From an uncultured Psychroserpens sp. (GTDB lineage Bacteria > Bacteroidota > Bacteroidia > Flavobacteriales > Flavobacteriaceae), in assembly GCF_947501425.1 (NCBI RefSeq), contig NZ_CANMVN010000011.1, positions 1 through 64,000 on the forward strand: a stretch of DNA of 64,000 nt. Reading direction: 5' to 3'. Shown piece after piece: positions 26,821 through 35,320 of this stretch (the first letter of the stretch is position 1; every line of letters starts with the position of its first letter). The translations under genes were made by a program, and so were the position numbers. A model generated the notes under the pieces. It did not search any database, had not been told where the DNA came from, and worked only from the letters and a program-made list of their open reading frames with translations.

Positions 26821-27164
26821 TCTAGCCTGAACTTTAAACCTTACCCAAATTAGTATTGAAAGCTAAACAAAAAGAACTCAACTTTGCTACACGCAAAGTC
26901 TCAAACAGCTTTTTGTTTTTAACGCTTCCTGCTACTTTTGGGTCCCAAGCTTTAAACTTAGGGCGCTGTAAAAGTCATTTGATTGATTTCCGACATCGTC
27001 GGAATCTGCTGTCGGCAGTATAATAAGTAAAATACGTTAAGAATAGCTGAAGCCTTGGAAGCTATTTAGTGTTTTACTTATGGTTTCATTGACGCTCAAG
27101 TCAATGAAAATACCTTCGACAGTAAAAGGGTTTTTGGTTCGTTTTTGACCTCTCAAAAATGAAC
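26821..27164 (+). repeat. Dispersed intergenic repeat, locus 3a (Y-X unit)
   Basis: Y covers about 26821-26965, with the central hairpin ACTTTGC/GCAAAGT and a TACAC loop. X covers about 26984-27164 with CCGACATCGTCGG, the AAGTAAAA...TTTTACTT stem, ATAGCT/AGCTAT and CATTGACGCTCAAGTCAATG. The end of X differs from loci 1 and 2: GGTTTTTGGTTCG followed by CAAAAATGAAC. Confidence 0.85.
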
Positions 27165-27214
27165 ATAAAGTTTATTATAATACTTTTTTCATTGATAAAA
27201 AAGTATTCAAAAAA

Positions 27215-27575
27215 TCTAGCCTGAACTTTAAACCTTACCCAAATTAGCATTGAAAGCTAAACAAAAAGAACTCGACTTTGCTCCTCGCAAAGTCTTAAAC
27301 AGCTTTTTGTTTTTAACGCTTCCTTCTGCTTTTGGGTCCCAAGGTTTAAACTTAGGGCGTTGTAGACTATTATGATTATTAAAATGAGTAAGATACATTT
27401 CCGACATCGTCGGAATCTGCTGTCGGCAGTATAATAAGTAAAACACGTTAAGAATAGCTGAAGCCTTGGAAGCTATTTAGTGTTTTACTTATGGTTTCAT
27501 TGACGCTCAAGTCAATGAAAATACCTTCGACAGTAAAAGAGTTTTTGGTTCGTTTTTGCTCTGTCAAAAATGAAC
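27215..27575 (+). repeat. Dispersed intergenic repeat, locus 3b (Y-X unit)
   Basis: The second unit of a direct tandem pair with 26821-27164, spaced about 395 bases. Y covers about 27215-27359, with central stem GACTTTGC (27274-27281) and GCAAAGTC (27287-27294). X covers about 27386-27575, with the long stem AAGTAAAACAC (27436-27446) and GTGTTTTACTT (27480-27490). A 72-codon antisense frame spans Y and the start of X; it is treated as non-coding because it is broken at locus 2. Confidence 0.85.
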
Positions 27576-27606
27576 AAACACTATTTGAATTTAATAGCAT
27601 AACATC

Positions 27607-27614
27607 TATATTTG
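27607..27614 (+). promoter_or_regulatory. -7 promoter box TATATTTG
   Basis: Exact TAnnTTTG match, 30 bases before the ATG at 27645. An upstream in-frame start at 27612 would sit inside this box, so the ATG at 27645 is preferred. Confidence 0.65.
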
Positions 27615-27644
27615 AGATATAACTCTGCTATTAATCAACATACA

Positions 27645-28058
27645 ATGACCTTTGAACTAGCTCGCGTGATTATCGATTTCGGATTGGTTGTTCTGATATG
27701 GATGGTCCAACTCATTATATATCCCAGCTTTTTGTATTACACAGATAAAGCGCTGGTGAGTTGGCACAAACGTTATACCTTTAATGTATCACTTATTGTG
27801 ATTCCGTTAATGACCTCGCAACTCGGACTCTATATTTATCAGGTACTGGGATCTCAAACGGTGTTTACTGTCTCCGGACTCAGTATAACAATCATCGCCT
27901 GGATGTCGACCTTTGTGCTTTTTGTGCCTTTACATCAGCAAATTGCCAACAGGCAACACACCGAGTTCATGCTGAAACAATTGGTCTTAAGAAATTGGCT
28001 CCGAACATTACTATGGACAGGTTTGTTTATTTGGAGTCTTAATGATTATCTGACTTAA
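27645..28058 (+). CDS. Four-TM integral membrane protein
   Basis: 137 residues from the preferred ATG (MTFELARVIIDF). Four hydrophobic helices are visible, with IWMVQLIIYPSFLYY after TM1, a WHKRYTFNVSLIVIPLM segment and a final LLWTGLFIWSL. The pattern WxVQxxIYPxF...WHxRY is shared by a family of small uncharacterised bacterial membrane proteins. It ends three bases before the convergent mscL stop. No substrate or partner can be named. Confidence 0.75.
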   Translation: MTFELARVIIDFGLVVLIWMVQLIIYPSFLYYTDKALVSWHKRYTFNVSLIVIPLMTSQLGLYIYQVLGSQTVFTVSGLSITIIAWMSTFVLFVPLHQQIANRQHTEFMLKQLVLRNWLRTLLWTGLFIWSLNDYLT

Positions 28059-28061
28059 GTA

Positions 28062-28508
28062 CTACACTGACTTAGATCTTAAGAGTTCATTTTGTTCTTC
28101 CATAAGATCATTAAGTTTTGATAATAACTCAATATCTTTTGGCGTCACTACCACTTCATTTTTAGGATCCTGAGCTTTACTGCGCAGTCGATTCATTGCC
28201 TTAACCACCAGAAATACTGTTAGACCAATAATTATAAAGTCCAGAAAAGTTTCAAACAACACACCGTACTCCATAGCTACTTCCTGAACGATCACCTCGC
28301 CTTCTGAATTTGTAACCGACTCCCTCACCACATACTTTTGGTCCTGAAAATTAAGTCCATCAGTCATTAAAGACAATGGCGGCATGAAAATCTTTTTGAC
28401 CAGTACATCGATCACTTTATTAAAAGCAGCACCAATGATGATTCCTATGGCCATGTCCATCATATTCCCTTTGACTGCAAACTCTTTGAATTCCTTTAAA
28501 AACTTCAT
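28062..28508 (-). CDS. mscL: Large-conductance mechanosensitive channel
   Basis: 148 residues, normal for MscL (about 130-150). The N-terminal amphipathic helix MKFLKEFKEFAVKGN is followed by TM1 MMDMAIGIIIGAAFNKVIDVL, the pore-lining helix, a periplasmic loop with the usual PPLSLM segment, TM2 (FLDFIIIGLTVFLVVKAMN) and a cytosolic helix (ELLSKLNDLMEEQNELL). The pentameric channel opens at near-lytic membrane tension and releases solutes on osmotic downshock. Single gene, convergent with its neighbour. Confidence 0.96.
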   Translation of the reverse strand: MKFLKEFKEFAVKGNMMDMAIGIIIGAAFNKVIDVLVKKIFMPPLSLMTDGLNFQDQKYVVRESVTNSEGEVIVQEVAMEYGVLFETFLDFIIIGLTVFLVVKAMNRLRSKAQDPKNEVVVTPKDIELLSKLNDLMEEQNELLRSKSV

Positions 28509-28600
28509 TGTATTGTGTTTTGGTTGAAAGAGCCAAAGGTATTTGAATTGAGGATGAAATACAATGGTTGTGGTGATAAGCCGAACTAATTTTATAAAAC

Positions 28601-28954
28601 TTATTGAAATTTACTAATAATTTGATTTAGAACAGTTTCTATATCTTCAAATACCAACTTATTCTCAAACCTAATAAGTTTGAATCCAAGACGTTCTAAT
28701 ATTTTAGTCCGTTCAAGATCATAATTATGCTGGACTAAATCAGAATGATAAGCTCCATCTAACTCAATAATAAGTTGCTCTTGCGGACAATAAAAATCAA
28801 CTATAAAATACAGTATACTATGTTGTCTTCTGAATTTACGCCCTTTTAATTTTCTTTTTTGCAAACTTTTCCAAAGCACTGATTCTGCTGCAGTTCCATT
28901 TCGACGTAACGCCTTTCTTTTAGCTTCTAATGTCTTATAATTATGGATTTTCAT
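28601..28954 (-). CDS. DUF559 (Vsr/PD-(D/E)XK-like) endonuclease-domain protein
   Basis: 117 residues, almost exactly one DUF559 domain. Key segments are the basic NGTAAESVLWKSLQKRKLKG, the core KFRRQHSILYFIVDFYCP with Asp in VDFY, and LIIELDGAYH (Glu-x-Asp-Gly). They match the very-short-patch-repair nuclease fold. The mRNA leader and upstream DNA (28955-29207) hold a dense cluster of short palindromes, a setting often seen with DUF559 genes. Role unproven: DNA repair, mobile-palindrome maintenance and restriction-like activity are all possible. Confidence 0.88.
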   Translation of the reverse strand: MKIHNYKTLEAKRKALRRNGTAAESVLWKSLQKRKLKGRKFRRQHSILYFIVDFYCPQEQLIIELDGAYHSDLVQHNYDLERTKILERLGFKLIRFENKLVFEDIETVLNQIISKFQ

Positions 28955-29000
28955 ATTTACAAATTAAGAAAATTTTCTATACTATTCTAAAAAACCCTAC

Positions 29001-29120
29001 TGTCCTTCGGACATCTTCCCTTACTAAGGGAAGAAATTGAAGTCTGTTTAACTAAAAAAGACAACTATAATTAATAAGAAAATCTATCAATTAAAGATTC
29101 TCCTCCTTAATAAGGAGGAG
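29001..29120. repeat. Palindrome cluster upstream of the DUF559 gene
   Basis: Three perfect short hairpins lie within 120 bases: TGTCCTTCGGACA (29001-29013), CTTCCCTTACTAAGGGAAG (29015-29033) and CTCCTCCTTAATAAGGAGGA plus G (29100-29120). A conserved-looking tail, GTGGATTCTGAGTAG and GACGAGGTGGTT, follows. Such palindromic intergenic elements are frequent beside DUF559 genes in many bacteria (from memory, not searched). Confidence 0.8.
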
Positions 29121-29207
29121 TGGATTCTGAGTAGTTTAAACTCGGAAGACGAGGTGGTTTATAATATAGGTGAATTCTGAATTAATAAAACCCTAAGAGA
29201 ACTTAGT

Positions 29208-32200
29208 TTACTTCCTATAATACTTCGCATATTTACGATACGCGAAGAAGCCAATAAGTGTTATAATCACAAGTATGATTGCAATATACTGATAGCTTAA
29301 AATCTGTTGTCCAGATTGGTACGAATGTAGTCCAGACAGATAGAAATTCACACCAAAATAGGTAAATAAAATACTAGAAATGGCTAAAACAGACGCGAGG
29401 TTAAATCCGTAGCGACCACGAAGACCAGGAATTAATCGCATATGAATGACAAAGGCATAGATCATGATACTAATCAGTGCCCAGGTTTCTTTAGGGTCCC
29501 AGCCCCAATAACGTCCCCAACTTTCATTAGCCCACATACCACCTAAGAAGTTTCCAATCGTCAACATCACCAAACCAACAGTTAATGCCATTTCATTAAT
29601 CACTGTGAGCTCCTTAATATTCAAGTCCATTTTGACTTTATTCTCTTTGGTAGTAAAGATCATCAATAACAAGACGGTCAGTCCTAAGATCATTCCTAGT
29701 GCAAACGGACCATAACTTGCTACAATCACAGCAACGTGAATCATTAGCCAATAACTGTCTAATACAGGTTGTAGGTTGGCAATAGCAGGATCCATCCAAT
29801 TCCAATGCGCCACCATTAAAATCATTGAGGTAACAAAAGCTGTTGCAGCAAGTGTTAACATACTTTTTCGTCCGAATGCCAATCCGAAGAACATCGTTGC
29901 CCAAGCCACATAAATCATAGATTCGTAAGCATCACTCCATGGTGCATGTCCTGAAATGTACCAACGCACGATGAGTCCTGCAGTGTGCACCAAGAACAGC
30001 ACAAGAATACTAAAGGCAAATACCTTAATAATGGTGTCTAGTTTCTTACTATTTGCTGAAAAAATCTGAACAATAAGCAATATAAATAGGATAGCACCAA
30101 TAATCATATAAAAAGCAAACAGTCTTTGGAAGATATCATACTTATTGTACATGATCTCCATATCTATCTTTTTGTCAGACAACATCACATTAGCACCTTG
30201 TTGCTGCTGGTTCTTCTTAAAACCATCCAACAAGCGATTAGCAGTTGTAAAGTCGTTACTTTGTCTAGCTTTTGAAAGTTCTCCCAAATAGTATCCAAAA
30301 CTGTTTTCTATAAATTTTCCGTAGAGCGTATCACCTACTTTGGTTCTGTAATCCTCTTTGTATTCTACTGAAGAAATCCAAGTATCCTTGTCATCACCAG
30401 GCACAGGATAGATTTTCATCGAGCGACCGTCTAAGGTATTATACAATAAGCTCATGCGATCATAAGCTTCTTTGAATTCTTTCTGAAATCCGTTAGGCAC
30501 CTCAGCACTGTAAGCCTCTTGAAGATAAGGACCTAATTTGTTTCGTCCGTCTTCTGTTAGGAAATCAACTAGCGCCACATATTTCTGGTCTTTTTCAATT
30601 CCTATGATTTTTCTAATCGAATCCCCTTTCCGCTTTGCGAGATAAATGATGGGCACATTGTACCAAAATAACGGACTCTCTTGCATGGATAGCAAGACCT
30701 GATTAGCATCAAACTCTTCGTAATGATCACTCTTACTTAATTTTCGGAGAATTTCCGAAGCAAAGGTATTCATTGGCATCATTCGTCCGCTATAATCCTG
30801 AATCACTAATTTCCCAAACGCATCAGAATGTGCTTTAGGCGTGATATTAGCTCTAATGACCGAATCGATAGTTGTTTTCTTAGGTTTCTCAAAAGCTACT
30901 TTCGCACTGTGATCATGACCATCTCCTTCAAAATGTGCTTCTTCCTGAGTGGTTGTACCATGATTGTGACCATCATCTTCAGAATGTTCCTGAGCAAAGC
31001 CTGTGAGACTAAAACACAGAAGTAGTACAGTTAATAACTTTGATTTCTTATCCTTGATTTTGTCTAACATACGCTTCAAATCTGCAAAACGTGTTTTACG
31101 ATCAAATAGAATAGCCATTAATCCGAAGTACAAGAGAAAATAGCCAAAATAGGTGACCCAAGTTCCCCATTGATCATGATTGACCGATAGTTTGGTGCCT
31201 TTCTCATCTGGAAAGAAACTCGCCTGAAAGAAACGATAGCCTTCTTCATCAAGAATATTATTCATAAAAATACGATAATCGTATGGTGTTTCTTCAGGTT
31301 TTATAACCGTAACTTCACTGGCAAACGAGGAAAAATTATCTTCAGTACCAGGATAACGTTCTGCTACGAAATCATTGAGTTTGATACTAAATGGTAATTC
31401 TTTCACTATAGAACCATACTTCACTGCCACATCAAGTCCGCCAACATTAACTTGTTGAAAACGACCATTGACATAGAGACCTCCCAACAGGTTGACTGTT
31501 TTTGTTTCGCCATTTGCAGTCACATCAACTACAACACCATCTTCACGACTTCGGAGTAATTGCGACTTCTTCACTACGCCGAAATCACCTTGAATAACAG
31601 GCTTTGGAAACACCATTGACATGGTTCCAATTTGATATCGGGAACGCAAAGCTAAAGGCTGAATAGAATCCTTAACTAATGTTCCTGTAACTTGTGTTGC
31701 CATGGTCATGTATTCACCTTCAAAAGGTGACTCAATAAATAACTGATCATCTTTTGTAGTAATATTAATAGCACCTGGCTTAGGATTATTAAGCGTAAAT
31801 ACCACATTATGAATCAACTCATCATCACCATCTTTAATGAAATGACTATGCGAGGCTTCATCTCCAGCTTCAACCAGTTTTAAATAAGATTCACCAGTAT
31901 CATTAGGAATGATATCTAATTCGGCATCTTTGACAAATTGCTTCACCTCAATAGTTACAGGCGTACCGTTGTATTCGCTGGTCACTTCAAAATCGTTGTC
32001 TAAACGTTCTGAAAAATCAACACGCTCCTGCACTACTCTACGTTGTTGTTGTCCGTCAACTATCAAATCACCATCAATAAAAGCCGTTAGATAAATATCT
32101 CTGGTAAGAAAAGAGTTTTCAGTTTCACCTTCTCTAATTGGCATCCAACCTTCATACCCTATGTATCTTGTAATTCCAGCGCCAAGGAGAATAAAAATAA

Positions 32201-32465
32201 ATGCTAAGTGCAAAATGAGAGTTGCCCATTTTTCTTTTCTAAGGAGTCGGTATCTAAAAATATTTCCAATAAAATTGATCATGAATAACACCATAATGGC
32301 CTCAAACCACCACGCATTATAGATGTAATGTCTAGTAAAAGGAGTTGGTGATGTCTCTTGTCCGGCATCCAGAAACGTACCAGCAATCATAGCTGCTGCA
32401 TAAACAATAAATAAAATACCAGTAAGACGTGTAGAAAATAAAAAGTTAGCAAGTTTCTTTTGCAT
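29208..32465 (-). CDS. ccsBA: Fused cytochrome c biogenesis protein CcsBA (ResB-CcsA)
   Basis: 1085 residues from the preferred ATG at 32465 (MQKKLANFLF). The ResB/CcsB half (about 1-480) has four TMs and a large periplasmic beta domain. The CcsA half (about 780-1085) carries the haem-handling WWD motif around WGRYWGWDPKETWAL and several TMs. Between them a TM resembling a signal peptide (LLLCFSLTGFAQ) is followed by a His/Asp-rich stretch (DDGHNHG and GDGHDHS). The fused protein delivers haem and ligates it to apocytochrome c in system II. An upstream TTG start at 32495 would overlap the -7 box and is rejected. Confidence 0.95.
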   Translation of the reverse strand: MQKKLANFLFSTRLTGILFIVYAAAMIAGTFLDAGQETSPTPFTRHYIYNAWWFEAIMVLFMINFIGNIFRYRLLRKEKWATLILHLAFIFILLGAGITRYIGYEGWMPIREGETENSFLTRDIYLTAFIDGDLIVDGQQQRRVVQERVDFSERLDNDFEVTSEYNGTPVTIEVKQFVKDAELDIIPNDTGESYLKLVEAGDEASHSHFIKDGDDELIHNVVFTLNNPKPGAINITTKDDQLFIESPFEGEYMTMATQVTGTLVKDSIQPLALRSRYQIGTMSMVFPKPVIQGDFGVVKKSQLLRSREDGVVVDVTANGETKTVNLLGGLYVNGRFQQVNVGGLDVAVKYGSIVKELPFSIKLNDFVAERYPGTEDNFSSFASEVTVIKPEETPYDYRIFMNNILDEEGYRFFQASFFPDEKGTKLSVNHDQWGTWVTYFGYFLLYFGLMAILFDRKTRFADLKRMLDKIKDKKSKLLTVLLLCFSLTGFAQEHSEDDGHNHGTTTQEEAHFEGDGHDHSAKVAFEKPKKTTIDSVIRANITPKAHSDAFGKLVIQDYSGRMMPMNTFASEILRKLSKSDHYEEFDANQVLLSMQESPLFWYNVPIIYLAKRKGDSIRKIIGIEKDQKYVALVDFLTEDGRNKLGPYLQEAYSAEVPNGFQKEFKEAYDRMSLLYNTLDGRSMKIYPVPGDDKDTWISSVEYKEDYRTKVGDTLYGKFIENSFGYYLGELSKARQSNDFTTANRLLDGFKKNQQQQGANVMLSDKKIDMEIMYNKYDIFQRLFAFYMIIGAILFILLIVQIFSANSKKLDTIIKVFAFSILVLFLVHTAGLIVRWYISGHAPWSDAYESMIYVAWATMFFGLAFGRKSMLTLAATAFVTSMILMVAHWNWMDPAIANLQPVLDSYWLMIHVAVIVASYGPFALGMILGLTVLLLMIFTTKENKVKMDLNIKELTVINEMALTVGLVMLTIGNFLGGMWANESWGRYWGWDPKETWALISIMIYAFVIHMRLIPGLRGRYGFNLASVLAISSILFTYFGVNFYLSGLHSYQSGQQILSYQYIAIILVIITLIGFFAYRKYAKYYRK

Positions 32466-32492
32466 AGCTAGAAGGCTTATTTTTTTGTTGTG

Positions 32493-32500
32493 CAAAGATA
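32493..32500 (-). promoter_or_regulatory. -7 promoter box TATCTTTG of ccsBA
   Basis: Exact TAnnTTTG match on the minus strand, 27 bases before the ATG at 32465. The competing TTG start uses the last three bases of this box. Confidence 0.7.
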
Positions 32501-32571
32501 ACCATTTTAGTTTGTTTAGCTAAGCAGATACGGTCTCAAAAATCTGTTAAATAATACCCGTTGCAAATTAG

Positions 32572-32982
32572 TTAGGTATCACTTGAATATTGTCTGGCTT
32601 CAAATAATTTCAGATAGATGAATGTTCCCATTTTACGCGCTCTTCGTTTCGCATTTTCAACCACCTCTCCTTCAAACAATTCTTCTAAGGTTTCATACCA
32701 TAGATTGAGCCAGATTCCGAAGTGCATTTCAGTAATACTATGATTGAATTGCTTATCAACCTTAACATGAGCTTCGAGAGGATTTCCCTGATATTTATGT
32801 TCCAGTTTTCTGGTCATGAACAGGCTGGATTCCCAAAACGTGGTTAGATGCTCTAAATGAGTATCCCAATCTTTAATAGTTTCATTAAAAAAAGGACCAA
32901 GCGTCTCATTAGCTCTAACTTTCTCGTAGAATTTAGTCACTAACAACAATATATCGTCTCTGGTATGGATGTCATTTTTCAT
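32572..32982 (-). CDS. Group III truncated haemoglobin
   Basis: 136 residues from MKNDIHTRDDI. The truncated globin pattern is clear: an N-terminal RDDILLLVTKFYEKVR helix, GPFFNE, the long WDTHLEHLTTFWESSLF helix, and HFGIWLNLWYETLEELF, as in group III proteins. A haem-binding oxygen/NO or peroxide protein is expected. A -7-like TACATTTG lies at 32988-32995, only five bases before this ATG, so the mRNA could be nearly leaderless; the alternative ATG at 33000 would add six residues. Divergent from the DUF2520 gene. Confidence 0.9.
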   Translation of the reverse strand: MKNDIHTRDDILLLVTKFYEKVRANETLGPFFNETIKDWDTHLEHLTTFWESSLFMTRKLEHKYQGNPLEAHVKVDKQFNHSITEMHFGIWLNLWYETLEELFEGEVVENAKRRARKMGTFIYLKLFEARQYSSDT

Positions 32983-33058
32983 TAGCACAAATGTAGTCAT
33001 ATCAATTAAATTTAGGACTGATAATTCTCATTTCTGAATTCTATTGTATTTTAGCGCT

Positions 33059-33817
33059 ATGATTTCAGTTGTTATTTTAGGAGCAGGTAACGTGGCTCAC
33101 CATTTATATAAAGCCTTTTATTCCTCGGAAAACGTAACGATTAAGCAATGGTATAATCGGAATATTGAACGCATCTTATCCTATAAAAATGAGGTAGCTA
33201 TTACTGACGACCTATCGCAACTCACTGAAGCTGATATTTATATCATTGCAGTAAGTGATGATGCCATAGGCGAGCTTTCGCAACAATTACCTTTTGAGGA
33301 ACGTTTTGTGGTACATACCTCAGGAAGTGTAAGTGCCTACGATCTGGATAAAAAGAATAGACGTGGTGTGTTTTATCCGTTACAGACCTTTTCTAAATCG
33401 GCTGATATTGATTTTTCTCAGGTACCTATTTGTTTAGAAACTCTAATGAAAAAAGATTACATGCCTCTAAAGAACTTGGCAACATCAATCTCTTCAATCA
33501 CTAAACGTGTCAATAGCGATCAACGTGCTGCATTACATTTGGCTGCTGTTTTTGTAAATAATTTCACCAATCAACTGTACAGAGTAGCTCACGAAATCAC
33601 AGAATCTAAAGGTGCTGAGTTTGATCTGTTAAAACCTTTGATCTTGGAAACCGCTATAAAAGTTCAGGAGCTTTCACCTTTTAAAGCACAAACTGGTCCA
33701 GCAAAGCGCAATGATAAGAAAACGATTAAACGACACTTGAAATTACTAGATAACGAACATCACAAAGACCTATATAAATTGCTAACTACATCAATTAAAC
33801 AAACTCATGGACGATAA
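33059..33817 (+). CDS. Rossmann-like and DUF2520 domain protein
   Basis: 252 residues from ATG 33059 (MISVVILGAGNVAHHL). The N-terminal half is an NAD(P)-binding fold with GAGNVA and a second-strand IYIIAVSDDAI. The C-terminal half (about 140-250) is the helical DUF2520 domain with AALHLAAVFVNNFTNQLY, a dimerisation-type segment, and LSPFKAQTGPAKRND. It resembles ketopantoate or F420-dependent NADP reductases, but the substrate is unknown. It overlaps the next gene by 11 bases, so it leads an operon with the KdsC-like phosphatase. An upstream TTG start at 33044 is less likely because it lies in the promoter region. Confidence 0.88.
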   Translation: MISVVILGAGNVAHHLYKAFYSSENVTIKQWYNRNIERILSYKNEVAITDDLSQLTEADIYIIAVSDDAIGELSQQLPFEERFVVHTSGSVSAYDLDKKNRRGVFYPLQTFSKSADIDFSQVPICLETLMKKDYMPLKNLATSISSITKRVNSDQRAALHLAAVFVNNFTNQLYRVAHEITESKGAEFDLLKPLILETAIKVQELSPFKAQTGPAKRNDKKTIKRHLKLLDNEHHKDLYKLLTTSIKQTHGR

Positions 33818-34337
33818 AAGTTATAAAGAATACCTAGCAGATATTACCACTTTCATTTTTGATGTAGATGGTGTACTCACTGACGGCACAGTGACTATTA
33901 TGACCAATGGTGACATGCTACGACGTATGAATATCAAAGATGGTTATGCACTCAAAACCGCTAAAGATGCAGGTTTTAATATTTGCATCATCTCAGGAGG
34001 CACCAATCTTGGTGTGCAAAAACGTTTGGAAGGTTTAGGTATCACTGACATCTATCTTGGTGCACATCATAAAATCAATCAATACAATGAATATCTCAAT
34101 AACAACAATATTGACTCAAAACAGGTGTTATATATGGGAGATGATATTCCTGATATTCCTGTAATGAAATTAGTTGGTCTACCCTGTTGCCCGCAAGATG
34201 CTGCTATTGAAACTAAAGCTATTGCAAAATATATCTCCCATAAAGACGGTGGAAAAGGAGCTGTAAGAGACATTATTGAGCAGGTAATGAAAGTTCAGGA
34301 TAAATGGGATGGAAATTTTGACGCGAAGTACGATTAA
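33807..34337 (+). CDS. kdsC: KdsC-like 3-deoxy-D-manno-octulosonate 8-phosphate phosphatase
   Basis: 176 residues, typical for the cap-less HAD phosphatases of the KdsC group. Motif I is FDVDGVLTDG (near residues 16-25), motif II is CIISGGTN, and motif IV is MGDDIPDIPVM. Basic residues near the end (HKDGGKGAVRDIIEQVM) fit KdsC, whose C-terminal tail enters the active site of a neighbouring subunit. It removes phosphate from KDO-8-P in lipopolysaccharide core synthesis. It overlaps the preceding gene by 11 bases. NeuB/N-acylneuraminate-phosphatase-like alternatives cannot be excluded. Confidence 0.88.
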   Translation: MDDKSYKEYLADITTFIFDVDGVLTDGTVTIMTNGDMLRRMNIKDGYALKTAKDAGFNICIISGGTNLGVQKRLEGLGITDIYLGAHHKINQYNEYLNNNNIDSKQVLYMGDDIPDIPVMKLVGLPCCPQDAAIETKAIAKYISHKDGGKGAVRDIIEQVMKVQDKWDGNFDAKYD

Positions 34338-34401
34338 TGCATAATGATCTCACTTTAACACTATATTTTACTAACCAATAACCATTAACAACTCAACCAA
34401 A

Positions 34402-35313
34402 TTGCACATTCTAAATCTTATTCGTTGGAAAAACCTTATCATGATCATCATTGCGCAAGTACTCGTAAAATATGCGCTTTTTGAACCATTCAACGTCCTA
34501 ACCACATTAAGCACAATAGGATTTATCCTTTTAGTTATTGCCACGATATCTATAGCTGCAGCTGGAAATATTATTAACGATATTTACGATATTGAAACTG
34601 ATAGTGTCAATAAGCCAAAAAAGATCATTATTGGAAAGCAGGTTTCAGAAAAACTAGCCTATAACTTGTTTTTTATATTGAATATCATTGGAATTATTAT
34701 TGGTTTTTATTTATCGCATAGCGTTGGAAACCCCTCTTTCTTTTCCATATTTGTTATTATTTCTTTAGCGCTTTATGTTTACGCCTCTTATCTCAAAGGC
34801 ACTGTTCTTTTTGGCAATTTGCTCATTTCATTTTTGGTGGCTATGAGTCTTATTATTGTTGGCATATTTGATATTATTCCAGCTATTGTATCAGATAATA
34901 GAACATCACAATTGGTCTTTTTTGATATCGTTGTAGATTACGCTGTTTTTGCATTATTAATCAATCTTATCAGAGAAATCATTAAAGACATACAAGATGT
35001 AGATGGCGATTATAAAGCGGGATTAAACACCTTACCTATTGTGCTTGGCAGAGAACGTGCTAATAGAATTGCCTTTATCATCAGTATGATTCCTATTGGT
35101 GCTGTTATCTATTTTGTAGTGACGTATCTTTACAAACAGCAACTGGCTATTGCTTATTTTTTAATCTGTATCATTGCACCATTGATTTATGCAACAATTA
35201 AAATTTTTGGAGCAAAACACAACGATCATTACAAACATATAAGTGATATCTATAAACTGGTGATGTTACTTGGGATTTTATCATTACTCGTTTACCCTTT
35301 AATACTGAAATAG
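34402..35313 (+). CDS. UbiA family prenyltransferase (geranylgeranylglycerol-phosphate type)
   Basis: 303 residues with about eight TMs. The two Asp-rich motifs of UbiA enzymes are present: NDIYDIETD (near residue 55) and DIQDVDGDYKAG (near 195), the Mg-pyrophosphate binding sites. The start is a TTG at 34402; the N-terminal LNLIRWKNL is conserved in relatives, so a later ATG at 34441 would remove family sequence. Bacteroidota homologues are often named geranylgeranylglycerol-phosphate geranylgeranyltransferase, but the substrate here is inferred by analogy. It lies in the run kdsC-like, UbiA, Maf. Confidence 0.85.
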   Translation: MHILNLIRWKNLIMIIIAQVLVKYALFEPFNVLTTLSTIGFILLVIATISIAAAGNIINDIYDIETDSVNKPKKIIIGKQVSEKLAYNLFFILNIIGIIIGFYLSHSVGNPSFFSIFVIISLALYVYASYLKGTVLFGNLLISFLVAMSLIIVGIFDIIPAIVSDNRTSQLVFFDIVVDYAVFALLINLIREIIKDIQDVDGDYKAGLNTLPIVLGRERANRIAFIISMIPIGAVIYFVVTYLYKQQLAIAYFLICIIAPLIYATIKIFGAKHNDHYKHISDIYKLVMLLGILSLLVYPLILK

Positions 35314-35320
35314 TACACAA

